64,000 nt of DNA from NCBI GenBank assembly GCA_022041995.1, contig CP074390.1, positions 1,612,001 to 1,676,000 of the forward strand. The letters are read 5' to 3'. The position numbers and the translations under genes were made by a program. Shown here piece by piece: positions 52,168-61,389 of this stretch. Under the pieces are notes generated by a model, which was not told the origin of the DNA, did not search any database, and saw only the letters and a list, made by a program, of their open reading frames with translations. How positions within the stretch are numbered: position 1 is the stretch's first letter; the number at the start of each line of letters is the position of its first letter. The DNA is from Cupriavidus necator (GTDB lineage: Bacteria > Pseudomonadota > Gammaproteobacteria > Burkholderiales > Burkholderiaceae).

Positions 52168-53420
52168 GCTGGCTTATCATCGCCGACGACCTGTCCGGCG
52201 CTGCCGACTGTGCGATCGGCTTCGCCATGTCTGGCGCCCGGACCGTCGTTACGCTGGAGGCGGCGTGCGCGGGCGCGGACCCGTCGCAGGCCGACGTGGT
52301 GGCTTGCGACGTCGACAGCCGCCGCATGGTGCCCCAGATGGCGGCGGCGCACAATCTCGAAGCCTGGCATCGCGGCCAGGGCGCCAGCCGGCGGCTGTAC
52401 AAGAAGATCGATTCCACGTTGCGGGGCAACTGGGCTGCCGAAACCGCGGCGCTGGCGCCGCTGGCCGGCCTTGCCATTGTCGCGCCGGCCTTCCCGGCCA
52501 CGCGTCGCACCACGGTTGACGGTTGCATGATGGTGAACGGCCAGCCGCTTGAAGACTCCGACATCTGGCGCCTGGAAGGGCTTGCCGGACGCGCCGACAT
52601 TGTTGCGCTGCTGGCGGAGCAGGGGTTGCAGGCGACGCTGTTGCCCCTGGCCGCGGTGCGCGCGGGTGGCGCGGCTCTGCGGCTGACCATCACCGGACTG
52701 GCGCATGAAGGTGTGCAGGCCGTCGTCTGCGATGCGCAGACGGAGCAAGACCTGGCTGCGCTGGCCGCGGCCACGGTGCAAGGCGATGTCCCTGCGTTCT
52801 GGGTTGGCTCGGGCGGCCTGGCTCGTGCGCTGGCTGCGCAGTGCCCGTTTAACGGCGATGCGCTGCGGCCACTACCAGCCAATGAGGCCCCTGAGGCGGG
52901 CCCGGTCCTGACGCTGGTTGGCAGCCTCTCGGGCATCTCAGGGCGACAGGCCGCTTGCCTGCGCGAACGCACCGGGATGCGGTCGCTGGTGGTTCCGCCG
53001 CGGATCTTGCGTGAAGGCGCGGGCCACGCTGACTGGGACGCCGCGCAGCAATCGATCACCGGATGCCTGCGGGCTGGCCGCGACCTGCTGGTCAGCATCG
53101 GGCGCGACGACGCGTTTGACGCGGGCGAAGGGCCGCGCCTGAGCGCCGCGCTGGCGCAATTGTCCTTGCCCGGCTTCCAGCATACGCGCGGCCTGATCGC
53201 CAGTGGCGGCGAGACGGCCCGGGCAATGCTCACGGCGGCCGGCATCGGCGCCCTGATGCTGCGGCGCGAAGTCGAGCCCGGTGTGCCATTGTCCGATACG
53301 CCCGCGCTGCCCGGTGTGCCCGCACGCCGCGTGGCTACCAAGGCTGGCGCGTTCGGCACTGACGCCGCCCTCTGGCTAGCGTGGCAGGCCATGACTGAAT
53401 CCCGCGCGCCGTCAGCCTGA
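52164..53420 (+). CDS. dtnK: Four-carbon acid sugar kinase (DUF1537), probable D-threonate kinase
   Basis: 418 residues. The N-terminal domain begins LIIADDLSGAADCAIGFAMSGA (IADDLSGA is the family hallmark), with KKIDSTLRGNW near residue 78 and VAPAFPATRRTTVDG. The C-terminal nucleotide-binding domain has LTLVGSLSGISGRQ and GLIASGGETARAML. DUF1537 kinases phosphorylate D-threonate, L-threonate or D-erythronate at the 4-position. The kinase-PdxA2 pair without a separate dehydrogenase or aldolase matches the published D-threonate pathway. ATGA overlap with the permease shows one transcript. Confidence 0.8.
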   Translation: MSWLIIADDLSGAADCAIGFAMSGARTVVTLEAACAGADPSQADVVACDVDSRRMVPQMAAAHNLEAWHRGQGASRRLYKKIDSTLRGNWAAETAALAPLAGLAIVAPAFPATRRTTVDGCMMVNGQPLEDSDIWRLEGLAGRADIVALLAEQGLQATLLPLAAVRAGGAALRLTITGLAHEGVQAVVCDAQTEQDLAALAAATVQGDVPAFWVGSGGLARALAAQCPFNGDALRPLPANEAPEAGPVLTLVGSLSGISGRQAACLRERTGMRSLVVPPRILREGAGHADWDAAQQSITGCLRAGRDLLVSIGRDDAFDAGEGPRLSAALAQLSLPGFQHTRGLIASGGETARAMLTAAGIGALMLRREVEPGVPLSDTPALPGVPARRVATKAGAFGTDAALWLAWQAMTESRAPSA

Positions 53421-53456
53421 CCGCGCGCCACCCCACACCCGACAAGAGACAGACAA

Positions 53457-54458
53457 ATGAGCGACTACCTTCCCGTCATCGGCATTACCATGGGTGATGC
53501 AACGGGCATCGGCCCCGAAGTCATCGTCAAGAGCCTCGCGCATGACAGCGTGTTTGCGCAGTGCCGCCCGCTCGTCATCGGCGACGCGCGCCGGCTGGAA
53601 CTGGCCGGCCGGCTTGTCGGCTCGCCGCTCAAGGTGCGCGCGATCCAGGCCCCGCAGGAAGCGCGCTTCCAGCCCGGCACCATCGACTGCATCGATCTGG
53701 GCCTGATCCCGGATGGCCTGCCCTTCGGCAAGCTGTCTGCCGTCGCCGGCGATGCGGCCTTCCGCTACATCGAGCACGCAGTGGCGCTGACCCGCGAGGA
53801 GAAGATCGATGCGATCTGCACTGCGCCGCTGAACAAGGAAGCCCTGCATGCGGGCGGCCACAAGTTCCCCGGCCACACCGAGATGCTGGCGCACCTGACC
53901 GGCACCCCGGAGGTGTCGATGATGCTTGTGGCGCCAAAGCTGCGCGTGATCCACGTCACCACGCATATCGGCCTGCTCGACGCCATCCGCAAGATCGAGC
54001 CGGGCCTGGTCAAGCGCACCATTGAGCGCGGCTACGTGACGCTGCAGCGCGCCGGTATTGCGTCGCCGCGTATCGGTGTTTGCGGCATCAACCCGCATGC
54101 CGGCGAGAACGGCCTGTTCGGCCACGGCGAGGAGGAAGAAAAGATCATCCCGGCGGTCGAGGCCTTGCGCGCGCGCGGGTGGGACGTGGAGGGCCCGCTG
54201 CCCGCCGATACGCTGTTCTATCGCGCCGGCCGCGGTGATTTCGATCTGGTGGTGGCGATGTACCACGACCAGGGCCACGGGCCGGTCAAGGTGCTCGGCC
54301 TGGAGGCCGGCGTCAACATCACGGTGGGCCTGCCGGTCATCCGCACGTCGGTTGATCACGGCACCGCCTTCGACATCGCCGGCAAGGGGATCGCCGACGA
54401 ACGCAGCCTGCTGGAGGCGCTGCGCCAGGGCGCTGAGCTGGCCACGCGCCGCGCCTGA
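53457..54458 (+). CDS. pdxA2: PdxA2, 4-phospho-D-threonate dehydrogenase type
   Basis: 333 residues of the PdxA fold. The N-terminus LPVIGITMGDATGIGPEVIVKSL, metal His positions in GGHKFPGHTEMLAHLTG and MYHDQGHGPVKVLG, and the end GVNITVGLPVIRTSVDHGTAFDIAGKG are all typical. PdxA proper makes the pyridoxal precursor; PdxA2 members next to a DUF1537 kinase oxidise and decarboxylate 4-phospho-D-threonate to dihydroxyacetone phosphate. Here the kinase is immediately upstream (36 bp), so the catabolic role is favoured. Central metabolism would take up the triose phosphate. Confidence 0.85.
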   Translation: MSDYLPVIGITMGDATGIGPEVIVKSLAHDSVFAQCRPLVIGDARRLELAGRLVGSPLKVRAIQAPQEARFQPGTIDCIDLGLIPDGLPFGKLSAVAGDAAFRYIEHAVALTREEKIDAICTAPLNKEALHAGGHKFPGHTEMLAHLTGTPEVSMMLVAPKLRVIHVTTHIGLLDAIRKIEPGLVKRTIERGYVTLQRAGIASPRIGVCGINPHAGENGLFGHGEEEEKIIPAVEALRARGWDVEGPLPADTLFYRAGRGDFDLVVAMYHDQGHGPVKVLGLEAGVNITVGLPVIRTSVDHGTAFDIAGKGIADERSLLEALRQGAELATRRA

Positions 54459-54537
54459 GCCATCGGCGCACGCCGGGGCTGCCGGCTCCTGTAAGATCGG
54501 GGACCGTTGAGGATCCCCCATTTTCATTTCGCCTGCC

Positions 54538-55317
54538 ATGAAAGCCGCCGACCGCCGCCGCGCCATTCTCGAACTCGTGCTCTCGGGCGAGGTCGCCAAT
54601 GTCGAACAGTTGACCGGCAGCCTCGGGGTTTCCGTGGCCACGGTGCGCCGCGATCTGACAGCGCTGGCGCGCGAGGGCCGCATTGTGCGGACCTACGGCG
54701 GCGCCGCCGCGCTGATGCAGGTGGGTGGCCACGAGCCCGAGGCTTCGCTTGAGGAGCGCAAGTCGCTGCAGCGTGAGCAGAAGGAATCCATTGCCCGCCT
54801 GGCGGCGAGCTTCGTGCAGGACGGCGACGCCGTGCTGCTCGACAGCGGCACCACGGCCGCTGCGCTGGCCCGGCAGCTGGGCGCGCGCGAGGACCTCCAT
54901 GTCTACACTACCAACCTGTTGGCCGTCGCCGCGCTCACCGGCCTGCCCGGCATCCGCGTGACGCTGATCGGCGGCGACGTGCGTCCCTCCAGCATGGGCA
55001 CCTTCGGTCCGCTGGCCCAGGTAACGCTGTCGCGCATCAGCGTTGACAAGGCGTTCCTTGGCGCGGACGGCGTGGTCGCAGGCGTGGGGCTGTGCGAAGC
55101 CAGCGCCGAGCAGGCCTACCTGAAGGAGTGCATCATCCGCCAGGCGGCCGATATCTTTGTGCTGGCCGACGCTACCAAGCTGGGCCGGGCACAGCAGCAG
55201 CACTGGACGCCGCTCGACCGCGCATGGACGTTGATTACCAATGCGGCGGCCACGGCCGAGCAGCTGGAACCGTTCCAGGCATTGAAGCAGGTACGTGTGG
55301 CGGTCGCCACTGACTGA
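54538..55317 (+). CDS. DeoR/GlpR-family transcriptional regulator
   Basis: 259 residues. N-terminal DeoR HTH: RRAILELVLSGEVANVEQLTGSLGVSVATVRRDLTAL, with the recognition helix SVATVRRDL. The sugar-phosphate-binding ISOCOT domain follows, with DAVLLDSGTTAAALARQL, then GADGVVAGVGLCEASAEQAYLKE and VLADATKLG. Such regulators usually repress until a phosphorylated intermediate binds; 4-phospho-D-threonate is a candidate. It is the last gene of the operon, 79 bp after pdxA2, and probably binds the two palindromes upstream of the permease. Confidence 0.9.
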   Translation: MKAADRRRAILELVLSGEVANVEQLTGSLGVSVATVRRDLTALAREGRIVRTYGGAAALMQVGGHEPEASLEERKSLQREQKESIARLAASFVQDGDAVLLDSGTTAAALARQLGAREDLHVYTTNLLAVAALTGLPGIRVTLIGGDVRPSSMGTFGPLAQVTLSRISVDKAFLGADGVVAGVGLCEASAEQAYLKECIIRQAADIFVLADATKLGRAQQQHWTPLDRAWTLITNAAATAEQLEPFQALKQVRVAVATD

Positions 55318-55389
55318 TTCCCTGCGCGCACGGCATTGGGCCGGATGCGAAGGCCAGTGGCGAATGACGGCTGCTGCGCCGATGCTCCG

Positions 55390-56946
55390 TCAGGTGATCG
55401 CGCCAAGCTGCCAGGGAACGAACTCGTTCTGGCCATAGCCGTGCAGTTCGCTCTTTGAGCGCTGTCCCGAAGCCGTCGCCAGCATGAGGCGGAAAATCTC
55501 TTTCCCAAGCTCTTCGATCGTCTGCGAGCCATCGATCACGGTGCCGCAGTTGATGTCGATATCCTCCTGCTGGCGCTGCCACAAGGCAGTATTGGTGCCG
55601 AGCTTCAGGGACGGGGACGGTGCACAGCCATAGGCGGAGCCGCGCCCGGTGGTAAAGCAGATCAGGTTGGCGCCGCCGGCCACCTGTCCGGTCGCCGAGA
55701 CCGGATCGTAGCCAGGGGTGTCCATGAAGACCAGGCCAGCCGCCTCCACCGGCTCTGCGTAGCGGTATACGTCGACCAGGTTGGTGGTGCCGCCCTTTGC
55801 CACGGCACCGAGCGATTTCTCCAGGATGGTGGTGAGCCCGCCTGCCTTGTTGCCGGCGGACGGGTTGTTGTCCAGGCTGGCGTTCATGCGCGTGCAGTAG
55901 GCTTCCCACCAGCGGATCCGCTCGAGCAGCTTGTGCCCGACTTCCGGCGATACCGCACGGCGCGTCAGCAAATGCTCGGCGCCATAGATCTCCGGCGTCT
56001 CGGACAGAATGGCGGTACCCCCGTGCGCCACCAGCCGGTCGACGGCTGCGCCAAGCGCGGGATTGGCGCTGATGCCGGAATAGCCGTCGGAGCCGCCGCA
56101 TTGCAGTCCGACCACCAGGTGGCTGGCATCGACGGGCTCGCGTCGCACCCCGTTGGCGGCGGGCAGCATCGCCCTGATCTGCTCGATGCCTGCCGCCACC
56201 GTACGGGCCGTGCCGCCGGTGGCCTGGATGGTCATGGTTTTCAGCGCGGCGCCGCGCGCCAGTCCCTCGCTGTCGAGCAGGCCGTCGATCTGGTTGGTTT
56301 CGCAGCCCAGCCCGACGATCAGCACGGCTGCAAAGTTTGGGTGGCGCGCATAGCCCGCCAACGTGCGTCGCAGCAGCGCCAGGCCTTCGCCTTCGCCATC
56401 CACCGCGCAGCCTTGCCCGTGCGTCAGGGCCACCACGCCATCCACATTGGGGTAGTCTGCCAGCGCCTGCTGATTGATGTCGCGCCGGAAATGCTCGGCG
56501 ATGGCGCGTGCCGCGGTGGCTGAGCAATTGACGGACGTAAGGATGCCGATGTAGTTGCGCGTGCCGACCCGCCCATCGGCGCGAACGATGCCCATGAATT
56601 GCGCGCGCTGCGCCGCGACCGGGGCAGCGCGCTGACCGGTGCCAAAGGCGTAGTCGCGCTCGAACTCGCCGATGGCCAGGTTGTGGGTGTGGACGTGCTC
56701 GCCTGGCGCGACCGGGCGTGTGGCGAAGCCGATGACCTGTCCGTAGCGACGCACCGGCGCGCCGGCCTCGAGTGCGCGCACTGCCAGCTTGTGCCCTGCG
56801 GGCACCAGGCCGCGTACCACCAGGCCTGCGCCGAGGCGCGCGCCTGCCACCAGTTGCGCACGCGAGATGACGACATCGTCATCCGGATGCAGCCTTATGA
56901 CGGGGTCGGCGGCGGTTGCTGCTTCTTGTTCCAGGACGACGCTCAT
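55390..56946 (-). CDS. UxaA/GarD-family sugar-acid dehydratase
   Basis: 518 residues from ATG 56946 (GGAGGCCGC upstream). The N-terminal SAF domain (VIRLHPDDDVVISRAQLVAGARL) and the catalytic UxaA part (GRVGTRNYIGILTSVNCSATA, HGQGCAVDGEG, GLGCETNQIDGLL, GLQCGGSDGYSGISANPALG) are fused, as in galactarate and altronate dehydratases. The Cys residues in GCAVD, GLGCET and LQCGGSD are likely cluster or metal ligands. The enzyme removes water from a 2,3-dihydroxy acid to give a 2-keto-3-deoxy acid. It overlaps the upstream dehydrogenase gene by ATGA. Confidence 0.88.
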   Translation of the reverse strand: MSVVLEQEAATAADPVIRLHPDDDVVISRAQLVAGARLGAGLVVRGLVPAGHKLAVRALEAGAPVRRYGQVIGFATRPVAPGEHVHTHNLAIGEFERDYAFGTGQRAAPVAAQRAQFMGIVRADGRVGTRNYIGILTSVNCSATAARAIAEHFRRDINQQALADYPNVDGVVALTHGQGCAVDGEGEGLALLRRTLAGYARHPNFAAVLIVGLGCETNQIDGLLDSEGLARGAALKTMTIQATGGTARTVAAGIEQIRAMLPAANGVRREPVDASHLVVGLQCGGSDGYSGISANPALGAAVDRLVAHGGTAILSETPEIYGAEHLLTRRAVSPEVGHKLLERIRWWEAYCTRMNASLDNNPSAGNKAGGLTTILEKSLGAVAKGGTTNLVDVYRYAEPVEAAGLVFMDTPGYDPVSATGQVAGGANLICFTTGRGSAYGCAPSPSLKLGTNTALWQRQQEDIDINCGTVIDGSQTIEELGKEIFRLMLATASGQRSKSELHGYGQNEFVPWQLGAIT

Positions 56947-58547
56947 GCTGCGGCCTCCAGATCGTGCGCGCCTTGCAGCGCGGCACGTGTCGGCACGCCG
57001 TCGACCAGGCGCGGCAGCTGCCACGGGTTACGGTCGCGCAAGGCCGGCGGGAGCAGGGTATCAGGATAGTTCTGGTAGCACACCGGGCGCAGGAAGCGCT
57101 CGATGGCAGCGCTGCCGACGGAGGTGCCGCGCGCATCGGTAGTAGCCGGGTAGGGGCCGCCGTGGACGATGGCGTCGCTGACTTCCACGCCGGTCGGGTA
57201 ACCGTTGAAGAGCAAACGGCCGACCTTGCTTTCCAATAGCCCGATAAGCGCGGCGTGGTGATGGAGGTCACCGTCATCGGCCATCAGCGTGGCCGTAAGC
57301 TGGCCGCGCATCCGTTCGGCAAAGGCCAGGAAGTCGTCTTCGGAATCCAGCGCGACGATCACCGTCGACGGGCCGAATACCTCCTCCTCCAGCGCACGAT
57401 TTTCCGCAAACAGCACGCTGCGATCGGCCTTCAGCAGATGTCCGCCGATGCAGCCGTCCGCTTGCTTTGACACCAGGGCTTCCACGCCGGGGACTTCGCG
57501 CAAGCCGGCGAGCCCGCGCTGGAAATTGTCCCGGATGGCGGCGTTCAGCATCGGCTGCGGCTCGGCCAGCGCCAGTGCCGTGCCGAGTTCGGCGACGAAC
57601 GCATTGAACGCCGGTGAGCGGATGCCAAGCACCAACCCCGGGCTGGTGCAAAGCTGGCCGCAGCCGAAAGTCACCGAGGCTGCCAGTTCGCGGGCAATCT
57701 GCGCGCCGCGAGCGGACAGTGCCGAGGGCATCAGGAACACCGGGTTCACGCTGGACATCTCCGCAAACACGGGAATCGGATCCGGCCGCGCCTGTGCCAT
57801 ATCGAACAACGCCCGGCCCGCAGCCAGTGACCCGGTAAAGCCTGCGGCCTTGATGTGCGGCGCCCGTACCAGTGCCGCGCCGGCGGCTGAAGTGCCGAAC
57901 ACCATGTTGAATACGCCCGCCGGAGCACCGCTGCGCGCGATCGCGCGTTCGATCGCATTGGCCACGTATTCAGACGTGACCATGTGGCCCGGATGTGCCT
58001 TCACCACCACCGGGCAGCCGGCTGCCAGCGCCGCAGCCGTGTCGCCGCCGGCCACCGAGAATGCGAGCGGGAAATTGCCGGCGCCGAAGACCGCCACCGG
58101 ACCCACGCCGACGCGGTACTGCCGCAGGTCGGGCCGCGGCAGCGGCTGGCGCGCAGGCTGCGCGCGGTCGATGCGGACATCGAGGCAGTCGCCGCGCCGT
58201 ACCGTGGCCGCGAACATGCGCAGCTGATTGCTGGTGCGCTTGCGCTCGCCTTCCAGCCGCGCCGGCGGCAGGGCGGTCTCGCGGCTGGCCGCCGCGATGA
58301 ACGCCTGGTCCAGCGCGTCGATTTCATCGGCGATGGTTTCCAGCAGCGCGGCGCGTTCGGCCGGGCTGTTGGCGTGCAATGCCGGGAAGGCCTGGTGCGC
58401 GGCCAGCGCGGCTGCCGCAACTTCGGCTTCGGTGGCTTCGTGGAAGCTGACCGGGTGCCGCTCGCCGGTCACGGCGTCGCTGCTGTACAGCAAGGTGCCA
58501 GCAGCACGGCGTTCGCCGCCGATGTAGTGAAGTCCGAGGATGGTCAT
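56943..58547 (-). CDS. 2-oxoglutarate semialdehyde (2,5-dioxovalerate) dehydrogenase family
   Basis: 534 residues. The NADP-type aldehyde dehydrogenase fold includes VAVFGAGNFPLAFSVAGGDTAAALAAGCPVVVK, the catalytic Cys300 in GQLCTSPGLVL, and the general base region FAEMSSVNP. EVFGPSTVIV near the C-terminus is typical. This subgroup oxidises 2-oxoglutarate semialdehyde to 2-oxoglutarate at the end of non-phosphorylating pentose and hexarate pathways. The flanking dehydratase and FAH-type dehydratase genes fit such a pathway. It is cotranscribed with the UxaA-type gene. Confidence 0.9.
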   Translation of the reverse strand: MTILGLHYIGGERRAAGTLLYSSDAVTGERHPVSFHEATEAEVAAAALAAHQAFPALHANSPAERAALLETIADEIDALDQAFIAAASRETALPPARLEGERKRTSNQLRMFAATVRRGDCLDVRIDRAQPARQPLPRPDLRQYRVGVGPVAVFGAGNFPLAFSVAGGDTAAALAAGCPVVVKAHPGHMVTSEYVANAIERAIARSGAPAGVFNMVFGTSAAGAALVRAPHIKAAGFTGSLAAGRALFDMAQARPDPIPVFAEMSSVNPVFLMPSALSARGAQIARELAASVTFGCGQLCTSPGLVLGIRSPAFNAFVAELGTALALAEPQPMLNAAIRDNFQRGLAGLREVPGVEALVSKQADGCIGGHLLKADRSVLFAENRALEEEVFGPSTVIVALDSEDDFLAFAERMRGQLTATLMADDGDLHHHAALIGLLESKVGRLLFNGYPTGVEVSDAIVHGGPYPATTDARGTSVGSAAIERFLRPVCYQNYPDTLLPPALRDRNPWQLPRLVDGVPTRAALQGAHDLEAAA

Positions 58548-58582
58548 GTCAGGTGTCTGGATGCAGGGAATACGGGACTCAG

Positions 58583-59907
58583 TCAGGCAGCTTCGGAGGC
58601 GCCAAGCCGCAACGTCGCAGCGCGGCGGGCCCGTGCGCCAACGCTCATCAGCAGCAGCACGCCGGCTAGGCCTGCGATTGCCAGGGCCAGCATGCCCGCT
58701 TGCTGGCTATGGAATGCGGATTCGACCGCGGTCTTCAGCGTCGGCGCGATAAAGCCACCGAGATTGCCCAGCGCACCGATCAGGGCGATGCCGCTGGCCG
58801 CGGCGGTGCCACTGAGGTACGCGGTGGGCAGCGTCCAGAACAGCGGCTGGACCACGACAAAGCCGACGGTAGCCAGGCAGAAAGCCATCAACACGGGCAC
58901 CAGTTCGTGCCCCAGCGTCGACAGTGCGATGCCGGTGGCCGCCATGGCGAGCATGGCCATGGCGAATTCCCGTTGCTTGCCCTTGGCATCGGCGATGCCG
59001 GTGATCAGGCGCAGGGCAATCAGCGCGCACAGCCACGGAATCGCGGTGAGCAGGCCGACCTTGGCGCCAATCGCCGTGCCGGTCAGCTCGGAAATACGCG
59101 TCGGCAGGTAGAAGATGACGCCGTAGACGCTGACCTGGATGGCGAAGTAGATGGCGACGAAACGCAGCACTTGCCAGTTGCCCAGCGCGCTCAGTGCGGT
59201 TGCCGGGCCATGCGCGGTCTTCTGGTTGTCTTCCGCGGCGATAGCGGCTTCGAGCGCAGTCTTCTCGTCGGCGTTCAGCCACTTGGCATCGCGCGGCTTG
59301 CTGACCAGGTAGAAGAAGGCGATCACGCCCACCACCGACGCCGCCAGGCCTTCGATGATGAACATCCATTGCCAGTTGCGCAGGCCCCAATGGCCACCCA
59401 TCACATCGAGCAGCAGCCCCGAGACCGGCCCGCCCAGCACCAGTGCCACCGGCAAGCCGAAGTAGTAGACGCCGAGCGCCTTGCCGCGCTGGCTGGCGGG
59501 GAACCAGTAGGTCGAGTACAGGATCACGCCCGGCGAGAAGCCCGCTTCGGCGACGCCAAGGATAAAGCGCAGCACGTAGAACGAGGTCTCGCGAACATCA
59601 TGGCCGCCGACGCCAACCCCCAGGTGACCATGATGCGGCTGAGCCAGACCCTGGCGCCGACCCGGTGCAGGATCAGGTTGCTGGGGATTTCGAAGAGGGC
59701 GTAGCCGATGAAGAAGATGCCGGCGCCAAGCGCATAGGCCGCGTTGCCGATATTGGAATCGACCATCAGGGCTTGCTTGACGAAGCCGACATTGGAGCGG
59801 TCGAGCATCGACAGCGCGAACATCAGTGCAAGGAAAGGCGCGAGGCGCTGGCGGGCCTTGCTTACCGCGCTTGCGAGCGGATCGCGGTTGGCAGCTTGAG
59901 TCTGCAT
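58583..59907 (-). CDS. MFS sugar-acid transporter, ACS family (frame disrupted)
   Basis: The N-terminal part from ATG 59907 (RLAPFLALMFALSMLDRSNVGF, FFIGYALFEIPSNLILHRVGARVWLSRIM, WGLASAAMMFA) runs in one frame. The rest, starting ETSFYVLRFILGVAEAGFSPGVILYSTYWFP, is in another. The break is near 59590-59600 (TTCGCGAGACC in the gene). A single missing base or a lost CGCG repeat would explain it. Joined, it is a 12-segment transporter of about 441 residues in the anion:cation symporter group of glucarate, galactonate and hexuronate importers. It follows the aldehyde dehydrogenase and probably imports the sugar acid. Confidence 0.82.
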
Positions 59908-60039
59908 GGGTTGTCTCCGGTACGAAGCCGCGCGTCGCGGCCTCATGTCATGGATTACAGCATCCCCGTCTTTTGCTTGCGCGAGGGTAGCTGCAGTGTT
60001 CAGGGAGGGGCGCCGTGGCGCCCGTTCAGAAATCGCCGT

Positions 60040-61239
60040 TCAGAAAGTGGTATGGCCACGTGCGGCCAGGTTGGCCATCAGGGCGCGTACGCCGAACGTC
60101 CACGGAGCGATACGGTCGCTGCGGCCCACGCGGTTGACCAGGCTGCCAAGCTGGCGGCTCGAGATGGTGACGAGGTCGCCATCCTTGTGCGTGAAACCGC
60201 CGCCCACGGTGTCGCGGTCTTCCACCGGCGCGAACAGCGTGCCAAGGAACAGCATGGCGCCGTCGGGATACTGGTGGGTCGCGCCCATTGCCTGCTCGGC
60301 CAGCTCCAGCGGGTCGCGCGTGATCTCGTTCATCGAGCTGGCGCCGGACAACACGAAGCCATCCAGGCCATCGACACGCAGATCCACCGTCGCCCGCCGC
60401 ACGTCGTCGAGCGAGAAGCTCTGGTCGAACAGGCGCAGGAACGGACCGATCGCGCAGGAGCCGTTATTGTCCTTGGCCTTGCCCAGCAGCAGCGCACTGC
60501 GGCCCTCGAAGTCGCGCAGGTTGACGTCATTGCCCAGCGTGGCGCCGAGCACATCGCCGCGGCTGTTGATGGCCAGCACGATCTCGGGTTCCGGATTGTT
60601 CCATGCCGAGCCCGGATGCAGGCCGATTTCCGTACCGGTGCCAAGCGCCGAAAGCAGCGGTGCCTTGGTGAAGATCTCGGCGTCCGGGCCGATGCCCACT
60701 TCGAGGTATTGCGACCACATGCCATGCTCGATCAGCAAGGCCTTGAGTTCGCCCGCCTCGCGGGAACCCGGCCGGATCCGGGACAGGCGCTCGCCCACCA
60801 GCGCCTGGATCCGATTGCGGACCTCGACGGCGCCTTGCGGGTCGCCCTTGGTCTGCTCCTCGATGACACGTTCGACCAGGCTGCCGGCAAAGGTCACGCC
60901 TGCCGCCTTGATCACCTGCAGGTCGCATGGCGCCAGCAGGCGGGCCACGCCGTCGCTGCCGCGCGGATCGGCCGTGTTGGCCAGCAGGTCGTCGAGCTTG
61001 CCGATCCAGCGGCCGGGCGTATTGTGCACGACCGTCACCGGATCGCCCTGTTCGAGCAGGGTGCTCATGGTCGGAGCGACATCCGATATGTCGAATACCC
61101 CATCTGGCCGCAGGACCACGACAGCCGGGCCGGCCGGAACGCCGCCACCGGCCGGGACCCATGCGCGGCCGACCAGCGTCCCCGCCAGTCCGTCGGCAGG
61201 CAGCGTCTGCATAGCGCTGAGCATGAGCGGCAATGCCAT
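60040..61239 (-). CDS. FAH-family 2-keto-3-deoxy sugar-acid dehydratase
   Basis: 399 residues. FAH fold with metal ligands in NNPEPEIVLAIN (Glu-x-Glu) and GATLGNDVNLRDFEGRSALLLGKAKDNNGSCAIGPFLRLFD; the core is GNDVNLRDFEGRSALLLG. This subgroup includes XylX-type 2-keto-3-deoxypentonate dehydratases, which give 2-oxoglutarate semialdehyde, the substrate of the dehydrogenase at 56943. That pairing supports a Weimberg-like pentonate route. A 2,4-diketo-acid hydrolase role is the main alternative. The gene is divergent from a LysR regulator. Confidence 0.86.
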   Translation of the reverse strand: MALPLMLSAMQTLPADGLAGTLVGRAWVPAGGGVPAGPAVVVLRPDGVFDISDVAPTMSTLLEQGDPVTVVHNTPGRWIGKLDDLLANTADPRGSDGVARLLAPCDLQVIKAAGVTFAGSLVERVIEEQTKGDPQGAVEVRNRIQALVGERLSRIRPGSREAGELKALLIEHGMWSQYLEVGIGPDAEIFTKAPLLSALGTGTEIGLHPGSAWNNPEPEIVLAINSRGDVLGATLGNDVNLRDFEGRSALLLGKAKDNNGSCAIGPFLRLFDQSFSLDDVRRATVDLRVDGLDGFVLSGASSMNEITRDPLELAEQAMGATHQYPDGAMLFLGTLFAPVEDRDTVGGGFTHKDGDLVTISSRQLGSLVNRVGRSDRIAPWTFGVRALMANLAARGHTTF

Positions 61240-61325
61240 CGATTGTCTCCACCTGATGTTGTTGTCATGAGCGCCGCGACCACCGCAGCGTTGGGTGGAA
61301 CTCTACGTGGCAGTCCGATAAACAT

Positions 61326-61340
61326 CCAATCGATTATTGG
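61326..61340. promoter_or_regulatory. CCAAT-N5-ATTGG inverted repeat, probable LysR site
   Basis: CCAATCGATTATTGG lies in the 150-bp divergent region between the FAH-type gene and the LysR gene. A further GTTATTGGTTC half-site is at about 61358-61368. The layout fits a LysR binding and activation site; binding is inferred. Confidence 0.5.
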
Positions 61341-61389
61341 GTAGAATCAATTCCGTTTAGTTATTGGTTCAGCCGGGTTTACCCCGTTC

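Noticed and set aside
59665..61344. A 559-codon plus-strand frame over the transporter and FAH-type genes
   Set aside because: It crosses the divergent start regions of real genes and has no recognisable domain.
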